64,000 nt of DNA from the NCBI GenBank assembly GCA_044464225.1, contig JBIQLN010000016.1, positions 1 through 64,000 on the forward strand, in the 5' to 3' direction. A program made the position numbers and the translations under genes. Positions 25,619 through 32,925 of this stretch are shown in pieces. How positions within the stretch are numbered: the first letter of the stretch is position 1; every line of letters starts with the position of its first letter. Origin of the DNA: 66-474 sp044464225. GTDB taxonomy: Bacteria; Pseudomonadota; Gammaproteobacteria; Xanthomonadales; Rhodanobacteraceae. Below the pieces are notes generated by a model. It was not told where the DNA came from. It saw nothing but the letters and a program-made list of their open reading frames with translations, and ran no database searches.

Positions 25619-26383
25619 ATGGCACGGCATCGCGAAAGATATTCGCCCGAGGAGGACGATCACGGGATCGGTGACATCGCGCGCCGCAACGCGGAATCGG
25701 ATTACCGGGAGCAGTTCGGTACCGGCCGACGCACCCAGAACACGCCGGAAGACTACGGCACGGCGCGCACGCCCGAGCCCTTCGACAGCAGCAGCTATCG
25801 CGACGAGTACGGGCGTTACGGCGAGCGCTACGGAGAAGGGCGGTCGCGCTTTCCGGGCCGTGGCTGGAGCAGCGGCTATCCGGGTGGCGATCGGCCGGGA
25901 TGGCGTGGCGACGCGGGCATGGGACGCGCCTACAGCGGCAACTACGAAAGCCTGCAGCGGAGAGAACCATTGCGCTACAGCGAAGGCGGCGGGCAGACGC
26001 TGGCGCGCGGTTACCGCGGGCGGGGTCCGAAGAACTACACCCGCTCCGACGCACGTATCCAGGAAGACATCAGCGAACGTCTTTGGGAAGCCGATGACGT
26101 CGACGCCAGCGACGTGACCGTCGAAGTCAAGGATGGCGAGGTCACCTTGCGCGGCAACGTCGAGCGACGCAGCATCAAGCACCGCATCGAAGACATCGCC
26201 GATGACTGCAGCGGCATCAAGGACATCCACAACGAAATCCGCGTGCAGCCGCGCAACGACTGGCCCTACGACAAGGGCGTTGCGCCTGGCAACGCGAACT
26301 CGCCCGGCAGCCGGCCCGAAACGGTCGGACAAGGTGACAACATGATGCAGTCCGCGATCGAGAACATGCCGCCGCGCGAATAG
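25619..26383 (+). CDS. BON domain protein with disordered Gly/Arg/Tyr-rich N-terminus
   Basis: 254 residues. The first 140 are hydrophilic and rich in Arg, Gly, Tyr, Ser and Asp (for example YRDEYGRYGERYGEGRSRFPG), probably disordered. A single BON domain spans about 145-215 (IQEDISERLWEADDVDASDVTVEVK..., then RRSIKHRIEDIADDCSGIKDIHNEI). There is no signal peptide, so it is likely cytoplasmic, unlike OsmY. BON domains bind membranes or ligands. AAGGAGG precedes ATG 25619. A terminator hairpin follows at 26451. Confidence 0.82.
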   Translation: MARHRERYSPEEDDHGIGDIARRNAESDYREQFGTGRRTQNTPEDYGTARTPEPFDSSSYRDEYGRYGERYGEGRSRFPGRGWSSGYPGGDRPGWRGDAGMGRAYSGNYESLQRREPLRYSEGGGQTLARGYRGRGPKNYTRSDARIQEDISERLWEADDVDASDVTVEVKDGEVTLRGNVERRSIKHRIEDIADDCSGIKDIHNEIRVQPRNDWPYDKGVAPGNANSPGSRPETVGQGDNMMQSAIENMPPRE

Positions 26384-26450
26384 GCCGGCACGTGCACCAC
26401 GCGTGGCGCCGTGCATGCCTGTCCTCAGTCGGGTGCGAGGAATGATCTTC

Positions 26451-26484
26451 CCGGCCGCATCATTCCAGTGCGGCCGGTAATTTT
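26451..26484 (+). terminator. intrinsic terminator after the BON gene
   Basis: CCGGCCGCA and TGCGGCCGG form a perfect 9-bp stem with a 9-nt loop, followed by TAATTTT. It ends 6 bp before the left repeat of the mobile element. Confidence 0.7.
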
Positions 26485-26490
26485 ACACAA

Positions 26491-26513
26491 TAGGCATTTG
26501 CATCAATCAAGGA
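26491..26513 (+). repeat. left direct repeat (attL candidate)
   Basis: A 23-bp sequence starting TAGGCATTTGCATCAATC, identical to 28739-28761. The 11 bp just before it, ATTTTACACAA, match 9 of 11 positions of the dif XerD arm ATTTAACATAA, giving a dif-like layout with a 6-bp centre (TAGGCA). Confidence 0.8.
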
Positions 26514-26564
26514 TCGGCCAAGGGCAAGCCCCGAGCCGGTTCCCTGCGCCGTGGGTGTCACGGA

Positions 26565-27248
26565 ATGCCCCGCCGCCGCGTCTGGCATCTGCCACCTGAC
26601 GGGTTCCGCGAGCTTCGCCGGTCGTGCTTGTTGAGCCGCAAGGCCTGCGCCGATCTGCTCGGCTGCTCGATGTCGGCGGTCCGGGCGTGGGATCGCGGCA
26701 CGCACCGGGTGCCGTGGTCGGCGGTGAAGCTGCTGCGGCTGTTCCGCCTGGGCGACTTGGGGACATTGCGGCCCGAGTGGCGTGGCTGGACGGTCAACCG
26801 CAACGGTCTGGTGTCGCCGGAAGGTTTCACGTACAGCCGCGGTGACCTTGGCTGGTGGTCGCTGACGTGCAGGCAAGCCGAGTGCTGGCGACAGGACCGC
26901 GACCGCCAGCGGCAGCGAGCGACTGGAAGGAGCGTCCCCGAGCCACCCTCAGCGCCTGCCCGAAGCGCGGCGCAGTTGGCGAGCCCCGGAGTCTTGGTTC
27001 CTGTGGTCGGTCGCCTTCCCGCTGACCGCTGTAGGGGCACGTCTCCCCTGATCGTAGGAAAAGCCCTGCTCCCCCATGGGGACCGTCGGCGCCAGCCGCC
27101 GCACCCCATGGGGGTGCAGGGCGCTCCCGTCGAGGGGGGAAAGTCCGCCGGGCGCGGCTCTGCGGGGCTTGTCAGCTCTCAGAAACAAGTGGAACGTCGA
27201 GGCCAAAAAGTGAGGAAGGATGCGGCTTCCAGAGGGGGCATCCGATGA
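26565..27248 (+). CDS. VC1465-like Xer recombination activation factor (HTH protein)
   Basis: 227-residue frame. Residues 1-105 look genuine: FRELRRSCLLSRKACADLLG and VRAWDRGTHRVPWSAVKLLR form an HTH, followed by WRGWTVNRNGLVSPEGFTYS. This pattern is what I know from filamentous-phage-related elements of Xanthomonas and from the XafT/VC1465 family that activates XerD at dif. The remaining 120 residues are Arg/Pro/Gly-rich and cross the palindrome at 27063-27122. They may be non-conserved or an accident of open frame in GC-rich DNA. The stop overlaps the rep start (ATGATG). The Shine-Dalgarno is weak. Confidence 0.62.
   Translation: MPRRRVWHLPPDGFRELRRSCLLSRKACADLLGCSMSAVRAWDRGTHRVPWSAVKLLRLFRLGDLGTLRPEWRGWTVNRNGLVSPEGFTYSRGDLGWWSLTCRQAECWRQDRDRQRQRATGRSVPEPPSAPARSAAQLASPGVLVPVVGRLPADRCRGTSPLIVGKALLPHGDRRRQPPHPMGVQGAPVEGGKSAGRGSAGLVSSQKQVERRGQKVRKDAASRGGIR
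27033..27122. repeat. palindromic region, candidate replication origin
   Basis: A 19-bp inverted repeat (27063-27081 and 27104-27122; one mismatch) built around CCCCCATGGGG flanks a 22-nt loop. A smaller hairpin, AGGGG/CCCCT, lies just upstream (27033-27049). Strong hairpins immediately before a rolling-circle rep gene are typical of phage and plasmid origins. The nick site cannot be identified from sequence alone. Confidence 0.55.
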
Positions 27249-28177
27249 TGCCGGTAGCTTGTTTGCAGCCCCATTCCTTCCAGTTCGACCCGGCCAAGCT
27301 GCGACCGCAACGGTTGCGCGAGACCATCCGGGAGGTCGCCAAGCAGTACGAGGAGGAATGCCGGATCGAGGACCAGCGCATGGGGCGGCCTGCGTTCCGC
27401 CGCCTCTTCGTCACCCTCACCTACGCCGAGAACAGCAAGGGCGATCCGGGCGACGTATCGGAGTGCCTGCGCCATGTCCGCCAGTGGGCGCGGCGGCTTG
27501 GTTGCGATGTGCGATATGAATGGGTGGCCGAGGTACAGAAGCGCGGCGCGCTGCACTACCACTTGCTGGTCTGGTTGCCCCGGCGCTTGCACCTGCCGAA
27601 GTTGGACCGCCGCGGCTGGTGGCCGCACGGCATGACGCAAGTCCAGACGGCACGAAACCCGGTCGGGTACCTGTGCAAGTACGCCAGCAAGTGCCGCCCC
27701 GAGGATCTGCGCAGACTGCGCAAGGGCACCCGGCTCTACGGCTATGGCGGTGGCTGGCCCGCATGGCGGGAGACGCTGCGCGCGAAGCTGCGGCAACGCT
27801 GGATCAGGCGCAAACTGCAATGGCGCGCTGACGATGTGTTCCTGTACGAAGTGGAACGCGAGGCTGCCGAGAACGAGCGCGAGATGGCGGCGCTGTTCGA
27901 CCTGGAGTTGCCCGCGTGGGTCGAGCGGTTCCAGCACCGGCGGCCGCCTCCCGAGTTGGCGGGTCGGTACAGCGACAGCGAGGCGGAGTACTTGGCGTGG
28001 CAGGTGGACCAGTGGGAACGACAGGACCGTCGCGATGCGCTGTTGCGCAAGGGCCGTGCCCTGCTCGCCCGTTGCACCGGTGGCTACGTGGATCGGGTGA
28101 CCGGCGAGTTCTTCCCCACGCCGTACAAAGTGATCGTTGAGCACGGCATCGTGACCGTGCAACGAAAGGAGGGGTGA
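27245..28177 (+). CDS. HUH rolling-circle replication initiator
   Basis: 310 residues with three HUH endonuclease motifs: motif 1 FVTLTYAEN (about 58-66), the HUH motif HYHLLVWLP (His104 and His106), and the catalytic tyrosine region VGYLCKYASK (Tyr142 or Tyr146). Such proteins nick the origin and drive rolling-circle replication of inoviruses, small plasmids and satellites. The C-terminal half is charged and has no helicase motif. AGAGGGGG precedes the ATG. It overlaps the upstream ORF and is followed 1 nt later by a small ORF, so the three are likely co-translated. Confidence 0.85.
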   Translation: MMPVACLQPHSFQFDPAKLRPQRLRETIREVAKQYEEECRIEDQRMGRPAFRRLFVTLTYAENSKGDPGDVSECLRHVRQWARRLGCDVRYEWVAEVQKRGALHYHLLVWLPRRLHLPKLDRRGWWPHGMTQVQTARNPVGYLCKYASKCRPEDLRRLRKGTRLYGYGGGWPAWRETLRAKLRQRWIRRKLQWRADDVFLYEVEREAAENEREMAALFDLELPAWVERFQHRRPPPELAGRYSDSEAEYLAWQVDQWERQDRRDALLRKGRALLARCTGGYVDRVTGEFFPTPYKVIVEHGIVTVQRKEG

Positions 28178-28178
28178 C

Positions 28179-28349
28179 GTGGAAGCTCCAACGATGCAGT
28201 TCTACCAGCAAGCCAAAGTGCAGTTCGAGGCGTGGCTACGTGATCCGGCTTGCGATCTGGACCCGGAGGCCATCCGCGAGTGCGTGGCCGACTGCGAGCA
28301 AGCGATGCAGAAGCTGCGGGAGCGTGACAGCGAACGATCGCGTCCCTGA
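28179..28349 (+). CDS. small acidic/helical ORF after rep
   Basis: 56 residues from a GTG start, beginning VEAPTMQFYQQAKVQFEAWL, then PEAIRECVADCEQAMQKLRE. It is probably helical. A strong AAGGAGGGG overlapping the end of rep precedes it and the spacing is one nucleotide, which argues that it is translated. I recognise no family. It could be a DNA-binding accessory protein or an analogue of phage gene V, but nothing shows this. Confidence 0.5.
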   Translation: MEAPTMQFYQQAKVQFEAWLRDPACDLDPEAIRECVADCEQAMQKLRERDSERSRP

Positions 28350-28438
28350 AAGAGTGACGCCCCCGGGGTCAAGGCCGGAGGCGTCGGTTTACTCAACTTC
28401 ACCTGTTGGCGGGCTTTGCGCCCGCAAAGGAACGATAC

Positions 28439-28714
28439 ATGAAAGTTGCACCTGTTGCACCTGCCCCTGTCCCGTCGGGCTCGGCGGCATCCCTCCTGCA
28501 GTTCTTCCGGGATGCGATGGACAAACTGACCCTGCTCCGTCTCACCGAACGCGATCCGGCCATGCTGGAGTGCATCGAGCGCGCCCATGACGAAATCCTC
28601 GCCGGTGGTGCATCGGTGCTGCGCCGCATGCGCGAATCCGGGAAGCTCGAAAATCACGGGTTGCGCGCGGTCGATAATCGTGCGGATAATCCACCAACGC
28701 CGGGGTCAAGATAA
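28439..28714 (+). CDS. small ORF near the right end of the element
   Basis: 91 residues starting MKVAPVAPAPVPSGSAA, with a helical middle (LLQFFRDAMDKLTLLRLTER, then MLECIERAHDEILAGGASVL) and a polar tail. AAAGGAACG precedes the ATG, and a hairpin (GCGGGC/GCCCGC, 28409-28425) lies just upstream. There is no signal peptide or membrane segment, so it is not an obvious coat protein. Function unknown. Confidence 0.5.
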   Translation: MKVAPVAPAPVPSGSAASLLQFFRDAMDKLTLLRLTERDPAMLECIERAHDEILAGGASVLRRMRESGKLENHGLRAVDNRADNPPTPGSR

Positions 28715-28738
28715 TGGACGGCTCACTCGCTTCCGAAG

Positions 28739-28761
28739 TAGGCATTTGCATCAATCAAGGA
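28739..28761 (+). repeat. right direct repeat (attR candidate)
   Basis: Identical to the 23 bp at 26491-26513. The 11 bp before it (CGCTTCCGAAG) do not resemble a XerD arm, unlike the left copy. The 88 bp from here to the PRC-barrel gene hold nothing recognisable. Confidence 0.8.
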
Positions 28762-28849
28762 GCGACTAGCCAGTGTGCGGAAGTCTCGGCCCACCGGTGC
28801 TCGATCCGCTCTCCAGTCGGTCCTGCCGTCCCTTCTCGGGCCACCCAAC

Positions 28850-29242
28850 CTAGTCCGGATGCAGGATCCGGTGCTCACCGGACGCCGTTGTGCCGAAGTG
28901 CCTGTTCACCTCGCCGGCGACATTCGGATCGGCAAGGTTCGGCCAGTGGTCCGCGTCGAATCCCGGCGCATCCTTCAAGCGATCCCTGGGCACGTCGAGC
29001 ACCAGGCGCTCATTCTCCGGATCGACGCGAAATGCATCCCAAGGTATGGCGAACAATTTGTTGCCGACCCCCAGCAGGCCGCCGAAGCTCAACACGCCGT
29101 ACGCGATCTTGCCGCTGGCGGTGTCGATCATGGCGTCCTTGAGGTCGCCGAGGGATTCGTCCTGCAGATTCCTGACCTGGGCGCCGATCAGGGTGGACGC
29201 TGAAAGAAAACGGGAATAAAGAAATTTGACAGTCTCGGCCAT
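28850..29242 (-). CDS. PRC-barrel domain protein
   Basis: 130 residues. The PRC-barrel is at about 10-85 (LSASTLIGAQVRNLQDESLGDLKD, IDTASGKIAYGVLSFGG, NKLFAIPWDAFRVD), followed by a short helical tail (DADHWPNLADPNVAGEVNRHF). PRC-barrels occur in photosynthetic reaction centres, RimM and small stress proteins. This form is common beside stress genes. ATG 29242 has AAGGAGG upstream. Its neighbour on the left was probably the BON gene before the element inserted. Confidence 0.85.
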   Translation of the reverse strand: MAETVKFLYSRFLSASTLIGAQVRNLQDESLGDLKDAMIDTASGKIAYGVLSFGGLLGVGNKLFAIPWDAFRVDPENERLVLDVPRDRLKDAPGFDADHWPNLADPNVAGEVNRHFGTTASGEHRILHPD

Positions 29243-29384
29243 GTGCGCCTGCCTCCTTGCAGATTGCGGGTACCGGATCATCGCGCGTGGCTCGTCGCGC
29301 GCGCGGTCCGGCTCTCAGGCTATCGCCGGCGCACTGAATGCAAACGGTATCCGGCGCAACCGGCACCACCGTGGGCGGCGCGGT

Positions 29385-29627
29385 TCATTTCGGGATCCTG
29401 GTCAGCACCTTGCCGCGATGCGCGGCCACGTGATCGGTCTTGTCGCTCTTGATCTCGTACTGCGGATCCTCGGCGCTGGCGCGGTGGGTGTGGCCCTTGT
29501 AGTCGAAATCCCGGACGTGGACCTTGGTGATCACGCCGCTGACGTGGCCGGCTTCCGAGTTCCAGCGGACATGGTCACCCACCTTGAACCGGGCGGGTGC
29601 GGATGGCCGGATTTTCGTCGTCGGCAT
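29385..29627 (-). CDS. DUF2945 (HVA1) family protein
   Basis: 80 residues. FKVGDHVRWNSEAGHVSGVITKV, HRASAEDPQYEIKSDKT and HRGKVLTRI are the DUF2945 signature, a small SH3-like barrel also called hypervirulence-associated protein TUDOR domain. The function is not established. It starts at ATG 29627. It lies 11 bp after the pgm stop on the same strand and could be the last gene of the sugar-phosphate operon. Confidence 0.85.
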   Translation of the reverse strand: MPTTKIRPSAPARFKVGDHVRWNSEAGHVSGVITKVHVRDFDYKGHTHRASAEDPQYEIKSDKTDHVAAHRGKVLTRIPK

Positions 29628-29638
29628 GCGAAAACACC

Positions 29639-31288
29639 TCAGGCGATTGCCTTGTCGACGACTTGCTGTGCTTCATCAAGAATCGATTGCAGGTGTTTGG
29701 CATCCCTGAAACTTTCTGCGTAAATCTTGTAGATCGCTTCGGTGCCGGATGGCCGCGCGGCAAACCAGCCATGCCCGGCAACCACCTTGACGCCGCCGAT
29801 GGACGCACCGTTTCCGGGGGCCTTGTCGAGTTTGCGGATCACCGGGCTTCCGGCAAGGCTCTCGAGCTGGAGTTCGTTGGCGGTCAGTTCCGCCAGCTTC
29901 CGCTTTTGCGGATCGGTCGCCGCGGCTTCCACGCGATCGGCGAAAGGATGGCCGAGTTCGTCCGCCAGCGCCTCGTAGCACTCGCCGGGGTCGCGCCCTG
30001 CCCGCGCCGCGATTTCCGCGGACAGCAGCGCCGGCGCGATACCATCCTTGTCGGTGGTCCACACCGAGCCGTCCATCCGCAGGAACGATGCGCCAGCGCT
30101 TTCCTCGCCGCCGAAGCCGAGCGAACCGTCGACCAACCCCGGCGCGAACCATTTGAACCCGACCGGCACTTCGTAGACTTTCCGTTTGATCCTGTCGGCC
30201 ACCCGATCGATCAGCGCGGTGCTGACCACCGTCTTGCCGATCGCGACCGTTTCCGGCCAGCGCTTCCGCTCGCGAAACAGGAAGTCGATCATCACGGCCA
30301 GATAATGGTTCGACGGCAACAAACCGGAGGAACGGGTCACCACGCCGTGACGGTCATGGTCGGTGTCGCAGGCGAACGCGACGTCGTACTTGTCCTTCAA
30401 CGCGAGCAACCGTTGCATCGCGTATTCGGACGACGGATCCATCCGGATCTTGCCGTCCCAGTCCACGGTCATGAAGGCGAAGCGCGGATCGACTTCCTCG
30501 CTGACCACCATCAGGTCGATCTTGTAACGCTCCGCGATCGGGGCCCAGTAGTGCACCCCTGCCCCGCCCAATGGATCGACGGCCAGTCGCAACCCGGCGC
30601 CGCGAATGGCATCGAAATCGATGACGTTGCCCAGATCGGAAACATAGGCGTCGAGGTAATCGTGGGTGCGCGTGGTGGCGGCGGCACAGGCCTGTGCGAA
30701 CGGAACCCGCTTGACGCCCGCGAGTTTGCGTTCCAGGTAATGGTTGGCCTGGTTTTGCACCCAGCCGGTGATGTCGGTGCCGGCGGGGCCCCCGTTGACC
30801 GGGTTGTATTTGAAGCCGCCATTGTCGGGGGGATTGTGCGACGGCGTGATCACGATGCCATCGGCCAGCGCACTGTCGCGTCCGCGGTTGTGGACCAGGA
30901 TCGCCTGCGAAATCGCCGGGGTCGGCGTGAATTCGCCGCCCTTCGACGTCATCACCTCGACGCCGTTGGCCGCCAGCACTTCCAGTGCGTTGCGGAATGC
31001 GGGCTGCGACAGCGCGTGGGTATCAAAGCCGATGAACAGCGGCCCGGCCACCGATTCCTTCGCCCTGTAATCGCAGATCGCCTGCGTGATCGCCAGGATG
31101 TGCCACTCGTTGAAGCTGCCGGCCAGCGACGACCCGCGATGCCCCGACGTGCCGAACGAAACGCGCTGCGAAGGCACCGATGGATCTGGACGCATATCCC
31201 CATAGGCGGCCAGAAGCTTGTCGACATCGACCAGGATGTCCTTCGGCGCGGGCTTGCCGGCGAGCGGACTGATCTGCTCGGCGCTCAT
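29639..31288 (-). CDS. pgm: phosphoglucomutase (alpha-D-glucose phosphate-specific)
   Basis: 549 residues, close to E. coli Pgm (546). It interconverts glucose-1-phosphate and glucose-6-phosphate. The phosphoserine loop TPSHNPPDNGG, the Mg site CDTDHDRHG, the sugar loop GFGGEESAGASF and the phosphate loop RPSGTEAIYKIY are all present. ATG overlaps the pgi stop (ATGA). As product acceptor for a phosphorylase yielding glucose-1-phosphate it fits the role of the GH94 gene at the start of this operon. Confidence 0.96.
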   Translation of the reverse strand: MSAEQISPLAGKPAPKDILVDVDKLLAAYGDMRPDPSVPSQRVSFGTSGHRGSSLAGSFNEWHILAITQAICDYRAKESVAGPLFIGFDTHALSQPAFRNALEVLAANGVEVMTSKGGEFTPTPAISQAILVHNRGRDSALADGIVITPSHNPPDNGGFKYNPVNGGPAGTDITGWVQNQANHYLERKLAGVKRVPFAQACAAATTRTHDYLDAYVSDLGNVIDFDAIRGAGLRLAVDPLGGAGVHYWAPIAERYKIDLMVVSEEVDPRFAFMTVDWDGKIRMDPSSEYAMQRLLALKDKYDVAFACDTDHDRHGVVTRSSGLLPSNHYLAVMIDFLFRERKRWPETVAIGKTVVSTALIDRVADRIKRKVYEVPVGFKWFAPGLVDGSLGFGGEESAGASFLRMDGSVWTTDKDGIAPALLSAEIAARAGRDPGECYEALADELGHPFADRVEAAATDPQKRKLAELTANELQLESLAGSPVIRKLDKAPGNGASIGGVKVVAGHGWFAARPSGTEAIYKIYAESFRDAKHLQSILDEAQQVVDKAIA

Positions 31289-32925
31289 CGAGTTTCCCTG
31301 CGCGCAGCGCGATAACGGCGGATGAGCGCATTGGTGGAACTGTCGTGTGCAAGCTCCGGCTCGCGTTGGTCCTGCAATTGCGGTACCAGCTTGTTCGCGA
31401 GCTGTTTGCCAAGTTCCACACCCCATTGGTCGAATGAATCGATGTGCCAGATGGCACCCTGCACGAACACGCTGTGCTCGTACAGCGCGACCAGGGCACC
31501 CAAGGTACGCGGCGTGAGGTCTTCGGCCAGAATCGTGTTGGTGGGACGATTGCCTTCGCAGACACGGTGCGGTACCAGCCACTCCGGCGTGCCTTCCGCG
31601 CGCACCTGCCCCGGCGTCTTGCCGAAGGCGAGCGCTTCGGTCTGCGCGAACATATTGGCCATCAGCAAATCGTGCTGGCCGCCGAGCGGGTTCAGTGAAT
31701 GCGTGAAGCCGATGAAGTCGCACGGAATCAGCCGCGTGCCCTGGTGGATCAGTTGATAGAACGAATGCTGGCCGTTGGTGCCGGGTTCGCCCCAGTAGAT
31801 CGGCCCGGTGGCATAGTCGACGTGTTCGCCCGAGAGCGTGACGTGCTTGCCGTTCGATTCCATCGTCAACTGTTGCAGGTACGCCGGAAAACGTTTCAGG
31901 TACTGCGCGTAGGGCAGCACCGCCACCGTCTGCGCCCCGAAGAAATCGTTGTACCAGATCGAGAGGAGCGCCATCAGCAGGGGCAGGTTTCGTTCCGGCG
32001 GCGCGCCGCTGAAATGCTCGTCCATCGCGTGGAAACCCGCCAGCATTTCGCGGAAGGCTTCCGGCCCGATCGCGAGCATGGTCGAAAGTCCGATCGCGGA
32101 ATCCATCGAGTAGCGGCCACCGACCCAGTCCCAGAACCCGAACATGTTGGCCGTGTCGATGCCGAACTTTTCGACCTCCTCGGCGTTGGTGGAAACGGCG
32201 ACGAAGTGTTTTGCCACCGCCGCTTCGTCACCACCGAAGTTCTGCAGGCACCAGTCGCGTGCGGCGTGCGCGTTGGCAAGCGTTTCCAGCGTGGTGAAGG
32301 TTTTCGAGCAGACGATGAAGAGCGTTTCCCCGGGGTGCAGGTCGTGCGTCGCTTCCACGAAATCGGTGGGGTCGACATTGGACACGAAACGAAAAGTCAT
32401 GTCGCGGCGGCTGTAGTGTTTCAGCGCCTCGTAGGCCATCACCGGGCCCAGGTCGGAGCCGCCAATGCCGATGCTGATCACGTTCCGGATGCGTTTCCCG
32501 GAATGCCCCCGCCATTCCCCCGCGCGTACCTTGTCGCTGAATGCGGCCATCCGATCGAGTACGTCGTGCACTTCCGGGACGACGTTCGCGCCATCCACCA
32601 GGATGCGTTCGTTCCGCGACGCGCGCAGTGCGACGTGCAGCACCGCGCGGCGTTCGGTCTCGTTGATCCTGTCGCCACGAAACATTGCGTCGCGGCGCTC
32701 GAACACGCCGCGTGCACGCGCGAGCTGCTGCAACAGCCGCAAGGTCTCGTCCGTGACGAGATTCTTCGAATAATCGAGGTACAGGCCCGCACCTTCGGCG
32801 ACGAGGCGGGTACCGCGCCTGGCGTCGCCATCGAACAATTTCTTCAACGTCGTGCCGCGCAGCGACCGCCAGTGGCCCGCCAGCGCGCGCCATTCCGCTG
32901 TCGAGCGCAGCGGCGGCACGCTCAT
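31285..32925 (-). CDS. pgi: glucose-6-phosphate isomerase
   Basis: 546 residues (E. coli 549). It interconverts glucose-6-phosphate and fructose-6-phosphate. Signatures: GIGGSDLGPVMAYEAL, FVSNVDPTDF, the catalytic Glu region VGGRYSMDSAIG, GTNGQHSFYQLIHQGT with the active His, and the FDQWGVELGKQLA C-terminal block. I use ATG 32925, preceded by AGGGAG and overlapping the tal stop as ATGA. The frame continues 25 codons upstream into tal, which is less likely. Confidence 0.96.
   Translation of the reverse strand: MSVPPLRSTAEWRALAGHWRSLRGTTLKKLFDGDARRGTRLVAEGAGLYLDYSKNLVTDETLRLLQQLARARGVFERRDAMFRGDRINETERRAVLHVALRASRNERILVDGANVVPEVHDVLDRMAAFSDKVRAGEWRGHSGKRIRNVISIGIGGSDLGPVMAYEALKHYSRRDMTFRFVSNVDPTDFVEATHDLHPGETLFIVCSKTFTTLETLANAHAARDWCLQNFGGDEAAVAKHFVAVSTNAEEVEKFGIDTANMFGFWDWVGGRYSMDSAIGLSTMLAIGPEAFREMLAGFHAMDEHFSGAPPERNLPLLMALLSIWYNDFFGAQTVAVLPYAQYLKRFPAYLQQLTMESNGKHVTLSGEHVDYATGPIYWGEPGTNGQHSFYQLIHQGTRLIPCDFIGFTHSLNPLGGQHDLLMANMFAQTEALAFGKTPGQVRAEGTPEWLVPHRVCEGNRPTNTILAEDLTPRTLGALVALYEHSVFVQGAIWHIDSFDQWGVELGKQLANKLVPQLQDQREPELAHDSSTNALIRRYRAARRETR

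Larger units (their letters stand above)
26491..28761 (+). mobile_element. minimal rolling-circle / Xer-type integrated satellite element
   Basis: A 23-bp perfect direct repeat bounds the region (26491-26513 and 28739-28761). Inside, all on the + strand, are an HTH protein resembling VC1465-type Xer activators, a structured palindromic region, a HUH rolling-circle initiator and two small ORFs. There is no integrase, transposase, coat, Zot or secretin gene. This matches the idea of an element replicating by Rep and integrating with host XerCD, like the TLC satellite phage of Vibrio, but far smaller. It sits between the BON and PRC-barrel stress genes. Identity as a satellite is an inference; the repeats and HUH motif are seen directly. 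Confidence 0.72.

Noticed and set aside
28714..29142. Open frame on the + strand after the element
   Set aside because: It overlaps the right repeat and runs antisense to the PRC-barrel gene; no motif.
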